From an uncultured Rothia sp. (GTDB taxonomy: Bacteria; Actinomycetota; Actinomycetes; Actinomycetales; Micrococcaceae): a stretch of DNA of 64,000 nt. Positions 51,974 through 59,495 of this stretch are shown piece after piece (position 1 is the first letter of the stretch; each line of letters opens with the position of its first letter). Location of the stretch: contig NZ_CAKAPD010000009.1 in NCBI RefSeq assembly GCF_916715725.1, positions 1 through 64,000 of the forward strand, read 5' to 3'. A program made the translations under genes and the position numbers. Below the pieces are notes generated by a model that was not told where the DNA came from, searched no databases, and was given only the letters and a program-made list of their open reading frames with translations.

Positions 51974-53716
51974 ATGTCATTTCACATTACACTCGACCAT
52001 ATTTCGTACGCGCACCCGAGTGAGCCTCCACTTTTTGTGAACCTTTCGGCGGTGTTTTCGGCACCTCTGACCGGACTCATTGGCGATAATGGTTGCGGAA
52101 AAACAACCCTTATGAGGTTGATTTTGGGCGATTTGACCCCGGATTCCGGTTCTTTGGCGGTGCCGGAGCGCATGGCGTATCTGCCTCAGGATTTGGGTCT
52201 GGATCGGGAACAGACCCTCGCCGAGCTCTGTGGAATCTCCGAGATTCTGTGGGCACTGCAGGCAGTGGAATCCGGCGAATACTCCCCCGAACTCTACGAC
52301 ACTATTGGCGATAACTGGGACGTTGAGGAGCGCACCCTCACCGCCCTGGCCACCTACGGGTTCACCCCGGGGACCCAGGTGGACCGCGATAACCCCGATA
52401 CCGTTCGCGCACTCTTTGCCCGCCAGATGCACAGCTTCTCCGGTGGCGAGGCGGTCATTGCCGCACTTGCCTCACTGATGGTTTCTGACCCCGAGTTCAT
52501 TCTGTTGGACGAGCCGACCAATAACCTAGACTCTGCGGCGAAGGCTCAGCTCTTCACGGCACTGGAAGCGCTGCCCTGCCCGGCGCTCATTATTAGCCAC
52601 GACCGCGACCTATTGGAGCGCATGCACGTGATTGCGGAGCTTCACGCCGACCGGCAGGGGCTGGCTCATCTGCGCCTCTTCGAAGGCAACTACAGCACCT
52701 ACCGCCAGGCGCTGGACACCGAACAGCAGGCAGCTCAGCGTCGCGTGAGCGAGGCGAAAAACCGGGTACGTTCTGCGCACCGTGAGTGGGTGCATGCGCA
52801 GGAGATTATTTCGAAGAACATGGCGCAGGTGTGGAAGGACGACCAGCCGGATACGATTCTTGCCCTCGCCAAGGATGCCTCACGGCAGGCGGCGGCGAAG
52901 CTTCGAGTTCTGCGCGTCGGCAAGCAGGAGCAGGCTCAGGAGGAATACCAGAACGCGCAGAATGAGGTCCGCGTGCAGGAGAAAATCTATGCCGAGCTGA
53001 GCCAACAACCCCTACCCGCGGGACGTAAGGTGCTGGAGCTGAGCAGGGTTGATTCTCGCTGTGTTGACTCTCGGGTTTCACGTGAAACATTTGCCATTCA
53101 GCAACCCACCAAGGTTGATTCTCTGCATATTTCACCCGCCGGGGCTGATAGCGAGAGCCAGCAGGGAACCCCGGCGGAACGCCCCGAGCACCTGATTCTC
53201 AGCGGCCCCGAGCACCTGCGCATCACCGGCGCAAACGGCAGCGGCAAGACCACCCTCCTTGAGGCAATTGCCCACGCCGGCGACCCGGAGTACCGCTCCC
53301 CCGTGGAGCCCGCCTACCGCGTCGAGTACTGCATCGAGGGGGCGTACATTCCTCAGCGCATCACCCTCGACCCGGAGCTCACTCTTCTGCAGAGCGTGCA
53401 GCGGGCTAACCCTGGCGTGAGCGAACAGCATCTGCGTGACCAGCTGGCGCGGCTGCTTTTCCGTCGCGAAAGCGTGCACCATAAGACCAGTGAGCTCTCC
53501 GGTGGTGAGCGGTTCCGCGCCGCGGTGGCGCAGGTGCTTCTGGCTGACCCTGTGCCGCAGCTGCTCATGTTGGATGAGCCGACGAATAACCTCGATATTT
53601 CTTCGGTGGATTGGCTGGTGCAGGCGCTCGAAGCCTATACCGGCGCGCTCATTGTGGTGAGCCATGATGAGGATTTCTGCCGCCGCATCCGCATTGACCG
53701 CACGCTGGCGCTCTAG
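51974..53716 (+). CDS. ABC-F ribosome-protection ATPase (second copy)
   Basis: This 580-residue paralogue of the preceding ABC-F protein has Walker A GDNGCGKTT and GANGSGKTT, signatures FSGGEAV and LSGGERF, and two DEPTNNLD Walker B motifs. The two proteins are near identical around the end of domain one and in most of domain two. They differ in the first ~160 residues and in the linker tip, the part that reaches toward the peptidyl-transferase centre and sets drug specificity. GAAGGAA precedes ATG 51974. A parS-like site encodes VSRET in its linker. Its final codons RTLAL and terminator are duplicated 1.7 kb downstream. Confidence 0.93.
   Translation: MSFHITLDHISYAHPSEPPLFVNLSAVFSAPLTGLIGDNGCGKTTLMRLILGDLTPDSGSLAVPERMAYLPQDLGLDREQTLAELCGISEILWALQAVESGEYSPELYDTIGDNWDVEERTLTALATYGFTPGTQVDRDNPDTVRALFARQMHSFSGGEAVIAALASLMVSDPEFILLDEPTNNLDSAAKAQLFTALEALPCPALIISHDRDLLERMHVIAELHADRQGLAHLRLFEGNYSTYRQALDTEQQAAQRRVSEAKNRVRSAHREWVHAQEIISKNMAQVWKDDQPDTILALAKDASRQAAAKLRVLRVGKQEQAQEEYQNAQNEVRVQEKIYAELSQQPLPAGRKVLELSRVDSRCVDSRVSRETFAIQQPTKVDSLHISPAGADSESQQGTPAERPEHLILSGPEHLRITGANGSGKTTLLEAIAHAGDPEYRSPVEPAYRVEYCIEGAYIPQRITLDPELTLLQSVQRANPGVSEQHLRDQLARLLFRRESVHHKTSELSGGERFRAAVAQVLLADPVPQLLMLDEPTNNLDISSVDWLVQALEAYTGALIVVSHDEDFCRRIRIDRTLAL
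53074..53117. promoter_or_regulatory. parS: parS-like site with nearby palindrome (site 3)
   Basis: GTTTCACGTGAAAC is at 53075-53088 (15 of 16 over 53074-53089). CAACC-N6-GGTTG is at 53102-53117, twelve bases further away than in the other two sites. It is in frame as VSRET in the second ABC-F gene. Confidence 0.8.
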
Positions 53717-53798
53717 GGTTCCGCGCCCAACCCCGCGGGCAACTTCTGAATACAACAAACGGGTGCCCAGCACCTCCGAATGTGGAGGCGCCGGGCAC
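53697..53798. repeat. Direct repeat, left copy (3' end and terminator of the second ABC-F gene)
   Basis: This segment of about 102 bp, from the codons for RTLAL-stop through the terminator hairpin (about 53757-53798), recurs at 55416-55518 with roughly seven differences and a one-base indel. The pair brackets the AlbA_2 gene. Confidence 0.85.
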
Positions 53799-53854
53799 TC
53801 ACCATGGCAGCAGTCGGGACACATTCACCCAACTTCGCAGACCGCCTACTATTT

Positions 53855-53883
53855 ATGTAACAAATCATCCTCGATAGTTACAT
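53855..53883. promoter_or_regulatory. Inverted repeat ATGTAAC-N15-GTTACAT upstream of the AlbA_2 gene
   Basis: Perfect 7-bp arms (53855-53861 and 53877-53883) lie in the A+T-rich promoter region about 80 bp ahead of the gene. They may be an operator for its own winged-helix domain. Confidence 0.45.
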
Positions 53884-53959
53884 ATTTGTCACTAAAACCC
53901 ATCTTATTTGTAATTAATGTCCCGCATGAGGCCCAAAATGTCACTCCAGGAATTACAAT

Positions 53960-55435
53960 ATGTACATGTATACGCCTGAAGAACTAACACAAACACTCAA
54001 CGAGCTACGGCTTCTAGGCAGAGACAGCCTGACCGTAGAGGTTAAATCAGCCCACATGGGTTACCCCTCTTCCGTGGCGGAAACTATCTGTAGCTTTGCT
54101 AACCTTCCCGACGGAGGCACAATCATATGCGGTGTCGACGAATCTCAGGAGTTTGCACCTGTAGGTGTTTATGATGTTGAAGATTTGCGGGCAAAGATTA
54201 TTGATGCTGCTCAAAATCTTAAGCCAAAAATCGTAGTAGAAACCGACGATATAACTTTGGATGGCCATCAGCTGCTCATCGTAACCGTTCCGGGTCTGCC
54301 GGTGCAGGAACGTCCCTGTTTCAAAGGTAATATAGCCTACCAGCGACTCGGAGACGGCGACTACCCAATGGATGGCTACGCGCTCAGTCTAATGTACGCG
54401 CAGCGCCACAAACCACACAATGACCTACAATCAATTCCCAACACATCCAGTGAAGATTTGGACAAATCCTACACCGAGGATTTCCTACACCAGGTGCGTC
54501 TTTCCTCAGCGCGTCTACGTAATGACTCCGACGCGGAGATCCTACGCAAACGCAACGTCATTGATGCCCATGACGAGTTGACCTTAGCCGGGCTATGCGC
54601 CCTGGGTGATTACCCGCAACAATTCTATGCTGGGGCGAGCGTTATTGGCATAGTGTCTACAAGCGGCAACACCCGCAATGATGACCGTTTTCGAAGCGAA
54701 GGCCCTATTCCCGCCATGCTTGAAGATACCCTTGCATGGCTTATACGCAACATTAAGAACCGCACCGTCACAGCTCCCAATGGTGCGGGGCTCATCGATC
54801 AGCCAGAAATCCCCCTGGTCGCTCTCCGTGAGTTCGTGGCTAACGCACTCGTCCACCGGAGCTATGAACGGGATGCATCCGGAAAATTTATACAGATTTT
54901 TATCAAACGCGGCCGTATTGAAATCATCAGCCCCGGCGGTTTTTGGGGTATCCTGCCGAGTCAGGTAGGCATCGTGCATCGCCCCGCGGCTGTAAACGAG
55001 GCGCTCTATGCTATCTGCCAGAACATTCGTCTCAGTGACGGTCACCGACTAATCGAAGGCGAAGGCGGCGGTATCCTAGCTGCACAACAGGCCCTGGTTG
55101 ATGCCGGGTTGCGTAAGGCGCATATTATCGACGAGGGTATCCAGGTACGCGTCATTATCTACCGCCCTGCCGATAACACGCAGCCTACGAGCATAATGGA
55201 GGTATCCTCGCCTCCTCAACGTGCTGAGATACCGGAAAATCTATCCCCCACGGAATCCCAGGTGTACGTTGCTTTGACCCGTGGACCCGCTACCGTCGCT
55301 GATATCGCGGAAAACACCGAGTTGAGTACACGGCAGGTACGTTACGCGCTACCCAAGCTAATCCAGCGAGGTTTGGTAGAGCAAAAAGCACGTTCGGGAC
55401 GCCGCGGTTTGGTGTACCGCACGCTGGCTCTCTAG
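53960..55435 (+). CDS. AlbA_2 (Schlafen-type) ATP-binding protein with winged helix, inserted accessory gene
   Basis: This 491-residue protein has an N-terminal AlbA_2 domain (about 18-140: LTVEVKSAHMGYPSSVAETICSFANLPDGGTIICGVDE), a central GHKL-like HATPase_c_4 domain (about 255-400: ALREFVANALVHRSYERDASGKFIQIFIKRGRIEIISPGGF) and a C-terminal winged helix (about 425-485: SPTESQVYVALTRGPATVADIAENTELSTRQVRYALPKLIQRGLVEQKA). Members act as transcription regulators or in phage defence, and some AlbA_2 domains are RNA nucleases; the role here is unknown. AGGA precedes ATG 53960. Its last codons (RTLAL) and the following terminator copy the end of the preceding ABC-F gene, showing a bracketed insertion. 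It is A+T-richer than its neighbours. Confidence 0.87.
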   Translation: MYMYTPEELTQTLNELRLLGRDSLTVEVKSAHMGYPSSVAETICSFANLPDGGTIICGVDESQEFAPVGVYDVEDLRAKIIDAAQNLKPKIVVETDDITLDGHQLLIVTVPGLPVQERPCFKGNIAYQRLGDGDYPMDGYALSLMYAQRHKPHNDLQSIPNTSSEDLDKSYTEDFLHQVRLSSARLRNDSDAEILRKRNVIDAHDELTLAGLCALGDYPQQFYAGASVIGIVSTSGNTRNDDRFRSEGPIPAMLEDTLAWLIRNIKNRTVTAPNGAGLIDQPEIPLVALREFVANALVHRSYERDASGKFIQIFIKRGRIEIISPGGFWGILPSQVGIVHRPAAVNEALYAICQNIRLSDGHRLIEGEGGGILAAQQALVDAGLRKAHIIDEGIQVRVIIYRPADNTQPTSIMEVSSPPQRAEIPENLSPTESQVYVALTRGPATVADIAENTELSTRQVRYALPKLIQRGLVEQKARSGRRGLVYRTLAL

Positions 55436-55518
55436 AATTCCGCGCCCAACCCCGCGGGGCAACTTCTGAATACAACAAACGGGTGCCCGGCACCTCCGAA
55501 TATGGAGGCGCCGAGCAC
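55416..55518. repeat. Direct repeat, right copy (end of the AlbA_2 gene and terminator)
   Basis: This second copy of the segment at 53697-53798 supplies the last codons (RTLAL) of the AlbA_2 gene and a hairpin that also serves sodA from the other side. Confidence 0.85.
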
Positions 55519-55524
55519 CCGTTT
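55477..55524. terminator. Bidirectional terminator between the AlbA_2 gene and sodA
   Basis: AAACGGGTGCCCGGCACCTCC (55477-55497) pairs with GGAGGCGCCGAGCACCCGTTT (55504-55524) with few mismatches; A and T ends suit both strands. Confidence 0.8.
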
Positions 55525-55570
55525 CAGTTATCTCATCGCGGCTACGTCACCGCGCTGGCGGAAACTTAGA

Positions 55571-56194
55571 TTAGAGGACCAGGCCCTTGGTCTGGGACAC
55601 TGCGCGCTCGAAGCGAGCCTGAACGTCAGCCCAGTTCACAATGTTCCAGAATGCCTTGACGTAGTCGCCCTTGACGTTCTGGTAGTCCAGATAGAATGCG
55701 TGCTCCCACATGTCCAGCTGCAGAACGGGGATCAGTGCAACGGAGATGTTGCCCTGCTGATCGTAAAGCTGCTCAATGATGAGGCGCTTGCCAACGGTGT
55801 CCCATGCGAGGATTGCCCAGCCGGAGCCCTGAATGGTCAGTGCAACGTTGGTGAAGTGCTCGCGGAACTTATCGAAGGAGCCGAAGAACTCGTCGATTGC
55901 TGCTGCCAGCTCGCCGGTGGGCTTGTCGCCACCCTCGGGGGACAGGTTGTTCCAGAAGATGGAGTGGTTGGTGTGGCCACCCAGGTTGAATGCCAGGTCC
56001 TTGGAGAGCTTGGAGACGTTGCCGTATGCACCGTTCTCGCGTGCCTCTTCGAGCTGCTCGAGAGCTGCGTTAGCGCCTGCAACGTATGCTGCGTGGTGCT
56101 TGTCGTGGTGCAGCTCCATGATCTTTGCGGAGATGTGGGGCTCGAGCGCCGCGTAGTCGTAGGGGAGCTCGGGGAGAGTGTACTTTTCAGCCAT
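55571..56194 (-). CDS. sodA: Superoxide dismutase, Mn/Fe type
   Basis: The 207-residue enzyme turns superoxide into oxygen and hydrogen peroxide. Metal ligands are H in MELHHDKHHAAYV (second H of the pair), H in GGHTNHSIFWNNL, and D and H in LDMWEHAFYLDYQN. The GGHTNH and DQQGN motifs are closer to manganese or cambialistic than to strict iron enzymes. ATG 56194 is preferred to the frame start at 56209 because GAAAGG lies ahead and MAEKYTLPELPYDYAALEPHI is the conserved N-terminus. The upstream region leads into the DnaA-box-rich gap. Confidence 0.96.
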   Translation of the reverse strand: MAEKYTLPELPYDYAALEPHISAKIMELHHDKHHAAYVAGANAALEQLEEARENGAYGNVSKLSKDLAFNLGGHTNHSIFWNNLSPEGGDKPTGELAAAIDEFFGSFDKFREHFTNVALTIQGSGWAILAWDTVGKRLIIEQLYDQQGNISVALIPVLQLDMWEHAFYLDYQNVKGDYVKAFWNIVNWADVQARFERAVSQTKGLVL

Positions 56195-56340
56195 GATGAT
56201 GCCTTTCATTAGAAAACTTGGCTCGTATTAAAGATTACCAGCGTAGCGTTTACTTTACTTTTCACGAATTGGGGAGCGTCACATTTGCGTACCAACCCGC
56301 ACGGGCCTGTGGATTTTAGCCGGGAACTTTTCCCCAAACC

Positions 56341-56846
56341 TGTGGATAACCCTGTGTATCAACAGGTTTTTCAAGCTCGGTGCCCCGTTCTGCCTTGAAA
56401 TACCGGGGTATACACTCGTGTGAATAACAGTGCTGTAAGTTCTCCACACTGTGGATAACCCCTGTGGATAACACCTCTTTTTGGGGATGCGCGGGGGATA
56501 AACCGCAGAATTTTTACTTCCGTTCGGGGCGTTTTTCCCTCTACTAGCCAAAATATTGACCCCCAAAAGAGGCTCTGAACAGCCTTATACGCTTCTTCTA
56601 GCCGGAGGCGGTGGATTAAGTGCACAGGGTTATCCACAGGTGTGGAAATTCTTGAGTTCCGCGGATTTAAAGGTGAAAAGCCCTTCTGTTTAAGAATTTA
56701 CCCTCGGTTTTAACACCCGTAGAAGCCTGTAATTACAAGAATTTCCCTGCTGCACCCTCATTTTTAACACTCAGCGAGCTCGATACCGCCTCCATAAAAT
56801 CACACGCGTGTAAGTTCTCCACACTGTGGAAAACCTCTGTGGATAA
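56341..56846. promoter_or_regulatory. Cluster of DnaA boxes
   Basis: TGTGGATAA, the complement of the DnaA box TTATCCACA, occurs at 56341-56349, 56450-56458, 56463-56471 and 56838-56846, and TTATCCACA itself at 56630-56638. Variants lie at 56288, 56420 and 56825. A ~38-bp unit (GTAAGTTCTCCACACTGTGG and following bases) is repeated at about 56434-56472 and 56810-56848. Such density is expected at oriC or at a DnaA-titrating locus; no dnaA or dnaN gene is in the window. Confidence 0.75.
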
Positions 56847-56962
56847 CCATTTCGGCACGATACGGCACAGTAGAACTGCAGCCGCACGGTACAGATGTGC
56901 ACACCGCCTCATACAGCCCTCCCCCGGCTCCCGCAGCTCCCTTGTCGGCGCACCTACATGAG

Positions 56963-57197
56963 GGCAAAAGAAAAGAGCACCCGATCATTGGATGCTCTTA
57001 GAGTGAGTTGATAGATATTCGAGTTAAAAAGATACGGTACGGAATGCAGCCCAACCACGAACTGCACCCGCACCGCACATCCGTCGGTAGAAATACGAGT
57101 TACTCGTACACCGACGACAATCACCGATAAATAGAGAGTCGAACCTATCGAAGCGAGCTTCCGGTCTCGCCTCGGAGGCTTCCTTCGACCCCGTTAT
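56963..57197 (-). ncRNA. Probable structured non-coding RNA, ~235 nt
   Basis: A minus-strand promoter (-35 TTGCAA 57231-57226, -10 TACACT 57209-57204, 16-bp spacer) and an intrinsic terminator (56973-56999 plus TTTTCTTTT on the minus strand) bound about 235 nt. Inside are several perfect hairpins: GTCGGT/ACCGAC (57083-57088, 57110-57115) enclosing TACGAG/CTCGTA (57094-57099, 57103-57108); TCGAAG/CTTCGA (57148-57153, 57183-57188) enclosing GCGAG/CTCGC; and TGCAG/CTGCA near 57046-57067. A 98-codon frame crosses it but has codon use unlike the genome. I cannot match it to 6S, tmRNA, RNase P or SRP RNA. Confidence 0.55.
56973..56999 (-). terminator. Terminator of the candidate RNA
   Basis: AAGAGCA-C-CC (56973-56982) pairs with GG-A-TGCTCTT (56990-56999), with one mismatch, and is followed on the minus strand by a T-rich tract. 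Confidence 0.7.
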
Positions 57198-57640
57198 GTA
57201 ATTAGTGTACACGGTTTCATTACGGTTGCAAAGCCAAAACCGTGATTTTCTTAAAATTTTTGTTATCGTTTCGTTATTTTTCACCCCTGGCAACCTCTTT
57301 GCACCCCTCAGAATTTTCATTCACACCCCTAAAACCCTTGATATTCCGCGGAATTCGGCTCGATGCACGAGTGTGCTTCTTGGTACGTTCTCATCTATAC
57401 TTGTACCGGAAATCTTTTTAAATATGTCGTGTATCACCTACCTACCCAAGGTTTTTGCAGTCACTGCGTGCAAAAAGATGACCCTAGCACCCTCTAAAAA
57501 ATTAGCACCAAAGTGTCAACCATTACTTGACCGTACCAATTTCAGGTTGCGAGTAAGACCTTTCGCTACAATGGGTGCCAACACACCGCATCTCCCCTTA
57601 ATAAGGGAGCTCCATATCCGATAAAAGAGGAACCAATCCC

Positions 57641-58192
57641 GTGTCCACACCAACCACGTCTGCGCAGCGGTCCGAAAATACCGCACACAGCGAATCCATC
57701 CAGTGGCTCTCCCCCCAGGAGCGAGAAGGCTGGCTCTTTATCAGCTCCATCATTTTCAACCTCACCCGCAAGCTGGAAAACCAGCTGCAGACCGAAGCCG
57801 GCATTAGCTTCGTTGAATACATGGTGCTCGCGATGCTCTCCGAGTCCAAGGACAATTCCTTGACCATGACCGAGCTGGCAATTACCACCAACACCCTGCC
57901 CGCACGCCTCTCCCGCGTCGTGGCACGCCTTGAGAAGGACGGATACGTCCGCCGCTCCCTCAGTGCAGAAGACCGCCGCGTCAGCATCTGCCACCTGCTC
58001 CCCGCAGGCGAACAGAAGGTGCAGGAGGTCGCACCCGGCCACGTGAGTGAAGTACGCCGCCAGATTTTCGACCACCTCACCACCGAACAGGTTGAGCACC
58101 TCGCAGAAATCGGCGAGGCAGTCCTCGGCAACACCCCCTCAAACGTCATCTCCATTGATGCACTGAAGCGTGGGGACTACCCCACACAATAA
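57641..58192 (+). CDS. MarR family transcriptional regulator
   Basis: The 183-residue winged-helix regulator has the MarR plan: dimerisation helices at both ends and DNA-binding wHTH at about 85-140 (SLTMTELAITTNTLPARLSRVVARLEKDGYVRRSLSAEDRRVSICHLLPAGEQK). The DxRxxxxxLTxxG wing motif is present as EDRRVSICHLLPAGEQ. Start is GTG 57641 with AGAGG upstream. The target is unknown; ferritin and sodA nearby make an oxidative or antimicrobial stress role plausible. A terminator follows at 58232-58272. Confidence 0.92.
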   Translation: MSTPTTSAQRSENTAHSESIQWLSPQEREGWLFISSIIFNLTRKLENQLQTEAGISFVEYMVLAMLSESKDNSLTMTELAITTNTLPARLSRVVARLEKDGYVRRSLSAEDRRVSICHLLPAGEQKVQEVAPGHVSEVRRQIFDHLTTEQVEHLAEIGEAVLGNTPSNVISIDALKRGDYPTQ

Positions 58193-58231
58193 CCTCCTCC
58201 ACCTGCCCTGCGGGTGAGAGTTGAGAGAACC

Positions 58232-58272
58232 AGAGATAAGGCACATTCCCACCGGGAACGTGCCTTATCTCT
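58232..58272 (+). terminator. Terminator after marR
   Basis: AGAGATAAGGCACATTCCC pairs with GGGAACGTGCCTTATCTCT around a short loop, then TTTAAC. Confidence 0.8.
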
Positions 58273-58557
58273 TTAACAAATCTCTTGATCAGGCCCGTGT
58301 AGCCGCGAGCGCTACAGCACGCGCGAACCTTAAAACCCCTAAAGTAGCCTCAAAGTAGTCCCACGCACCGTCATCTGCGAAGAATTTTTAAAAATTTTTT
58401 ACGCCGTAACGCACCGCCCAGAAACGCCGGATGATCAGCTACCGGGCACAAATGCATCGTGCATGTGCGTGGGAAATCCATGCGCCTCATACTGCCTTAA
58501 ACCGCGAAATATCAAGGGAACACACTCAATACCACCCAAACCAAAGGGTATATTCAG

Positions 58558-58584
58558 GTCACCCACACTAAGGGTAGTGGTGAC
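58558..58584. promoter_or_regulatory. Palindrome GTCACC-N15-GGTGAC upstream of ferritin
   Basis: Perfect 6-bp arms, with further partial symmetry inside (CAC..GTG), lie about 145 bp upstream of the ferritin start. It does not match the DtxR/IdeR iron box. Confidence 0.4.
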
Positions 58585-58728
58585 AATATGTCAGGAATAC
58601 CTTATCTACCCCACCGATTAGCCTTTTCTCTCTGTACACAACCCACTGCACGCCGTACGATAAACATCAACAGGTTGCACCGCGCCATCCGGCGCCTACG
58701 AAGCAATCACCATATAAGGAGAAACCAT

Positions 58729-59253
58729 ATGTCTAAGTCTTTCTACGACCTTCTGAACGAGCAGATCGGCCACGAGTTCGCAGCATCTCACCAGTACCTG
58801 TCCATGGCTATCTGGCTCGACGGCGAAGACCTGCCCCAGCTGGCTAAGTTCTTCTACCGCCAGTCCCTCGAGGAGCGCGAGCACGCACTCATGATGGTTC
58901 AGTACAAGCTGGACCGCGGCCACAAGGTTGAGATCCCCGCTGTTCCCGCAGTCAAGAACGACTTCGAGAACGTCCAGGAAATCGTTGACATGTCCCTGGC
59001 ACAGGAGAAGGTTGTCACCGGTCAGATCGAGGCTCTGTTCTCCGCAGCACGCGCTGAGAACTACGCACTGGGCGAGCAGTTCATCCTCTGGTTCCTGAAG
59101 GAGCAGGTTGAGGAAGTTGCAACCATGGAGACCCTCGTGACCGTTGTGAAGCGCGCAAACGGCAACCTCTTCGACCTGGAGAACTACGTTGCACGCGAGC
59201 TGGGCGACGACCACGGCCAGGAGTCCGGCGCACCCGCAATCGCAGGCGCATAA
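58729..59253 (+). CDS. ftn: Ferritin
   Basis: The 174-residue non-heme ferritin forms a 24-subunit shell storing iron. The ferroxidase centre is complete: E in LNEQIGHEFAASHQYLSMA, E and H in SLEEREHALMM (the ExxH pair), E in IEALFSAARAENYALGE, and Q/E in FLKEQVEEVATME. ATG 58729 has AAGGAG ahead and the family start MSKSFYDLLNEQI; a longer frame upstream lacks support. Near sodA and marR it contributes to protection from iron-driven oxidation. A terminator follows at 59311-59355. Confidence 0.96.
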   Translation: MSKSFYDLLNEQIGHEFAASHQYLSMAIWLDGEDLPQLAKFFYRQSLEEREHALMMVQYKLDRGHKVEIPAVPAVKNDFENVQEIVDMSLAQEKVVTGQIEALFSAARAENYALGEQFILWFLKEQVEEVATMETLVTVVKRANGNLFDLENYVARELGDDHGQESGAPAIAGA

Positions 59254-59310
59254 TCTCGCATTCGTGCGGCTAGGCCCCTAGTCGAACCCGCAGAATAGCT
59301 GCAGAATATT

Positions 59311-59355
59311 AAACGTTCCGCCCTCACCGCACACCGCGGCGAGGGCGGAACGTTT
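59311..59355 (+). terminator. Terminator after ferritin
   Basis: AAACGTTCCGCCCTCACCGC pairs with GCGGCGAGGGCGGAACGTTT, a near-perfect stem with A and T ends. Confidence 0.8.
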
Positions 59356-59495
59356 ATGCATATACGCCAAAAAGCACACCGCGGTGCACCGTCCAGGAGC
59401 TAAAAGCCGCCAGCCGGTACTCGAATACTCATACAGTGCAGAGTAAACTTAAAAGCCTTAGATGCCGCATAATATCGCGGCAGAAAGAGGAGAGA

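Larger units (their letters stand above)
56195..57640. other. Gene-free 1.4-kb region with DnaA boxes and an RNA gene
   Basis: This is the longest stretch without a protein gene. It holds the sodA promoter, at least five perfect DnaA boxes (56341-56846), a probable minus-strand RNA gene (56963-57197), and an A+T-rich stretch upstream of marR. Short minus-strand frames here encode repeats of the box sequence itself and are not called. Confidence 0.7.
58193..58728. other. Intergenic region upstream of ferritin
   Basis: These 536 bp hold the marR terminator, an A/T stretch near 58380-58400 and a palindrome at 58558-58584 within the ferritin promoter region. I see no gene. Confidence 0.5.

Noticed and set aside
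56341..56846. Calling the DnaA-box cluster oriC
   Set aside because: dnaA, dnaN and a classic DNA-unwinding element are not visible here, so only a DnaA-box cluster is claimed.
56279..56988. Three short minus-strand frames in the DnaA-box region sharing VIHRG..PQCGELT
   Set aside because: The shared peptide is a translation of the repeated DnaA-box DNA; there are no ribosome sites or plausible codon use.
57110..57210. A tRNA-like GGTTCGA element on the minus strand
   Set aside because: The flanking bases do not form a T arm, acceptor stem or anticodon loop of a tRNA, and there is no tmRNA tag ORF; the element fits better inside the candidate RNA's own hairpins.
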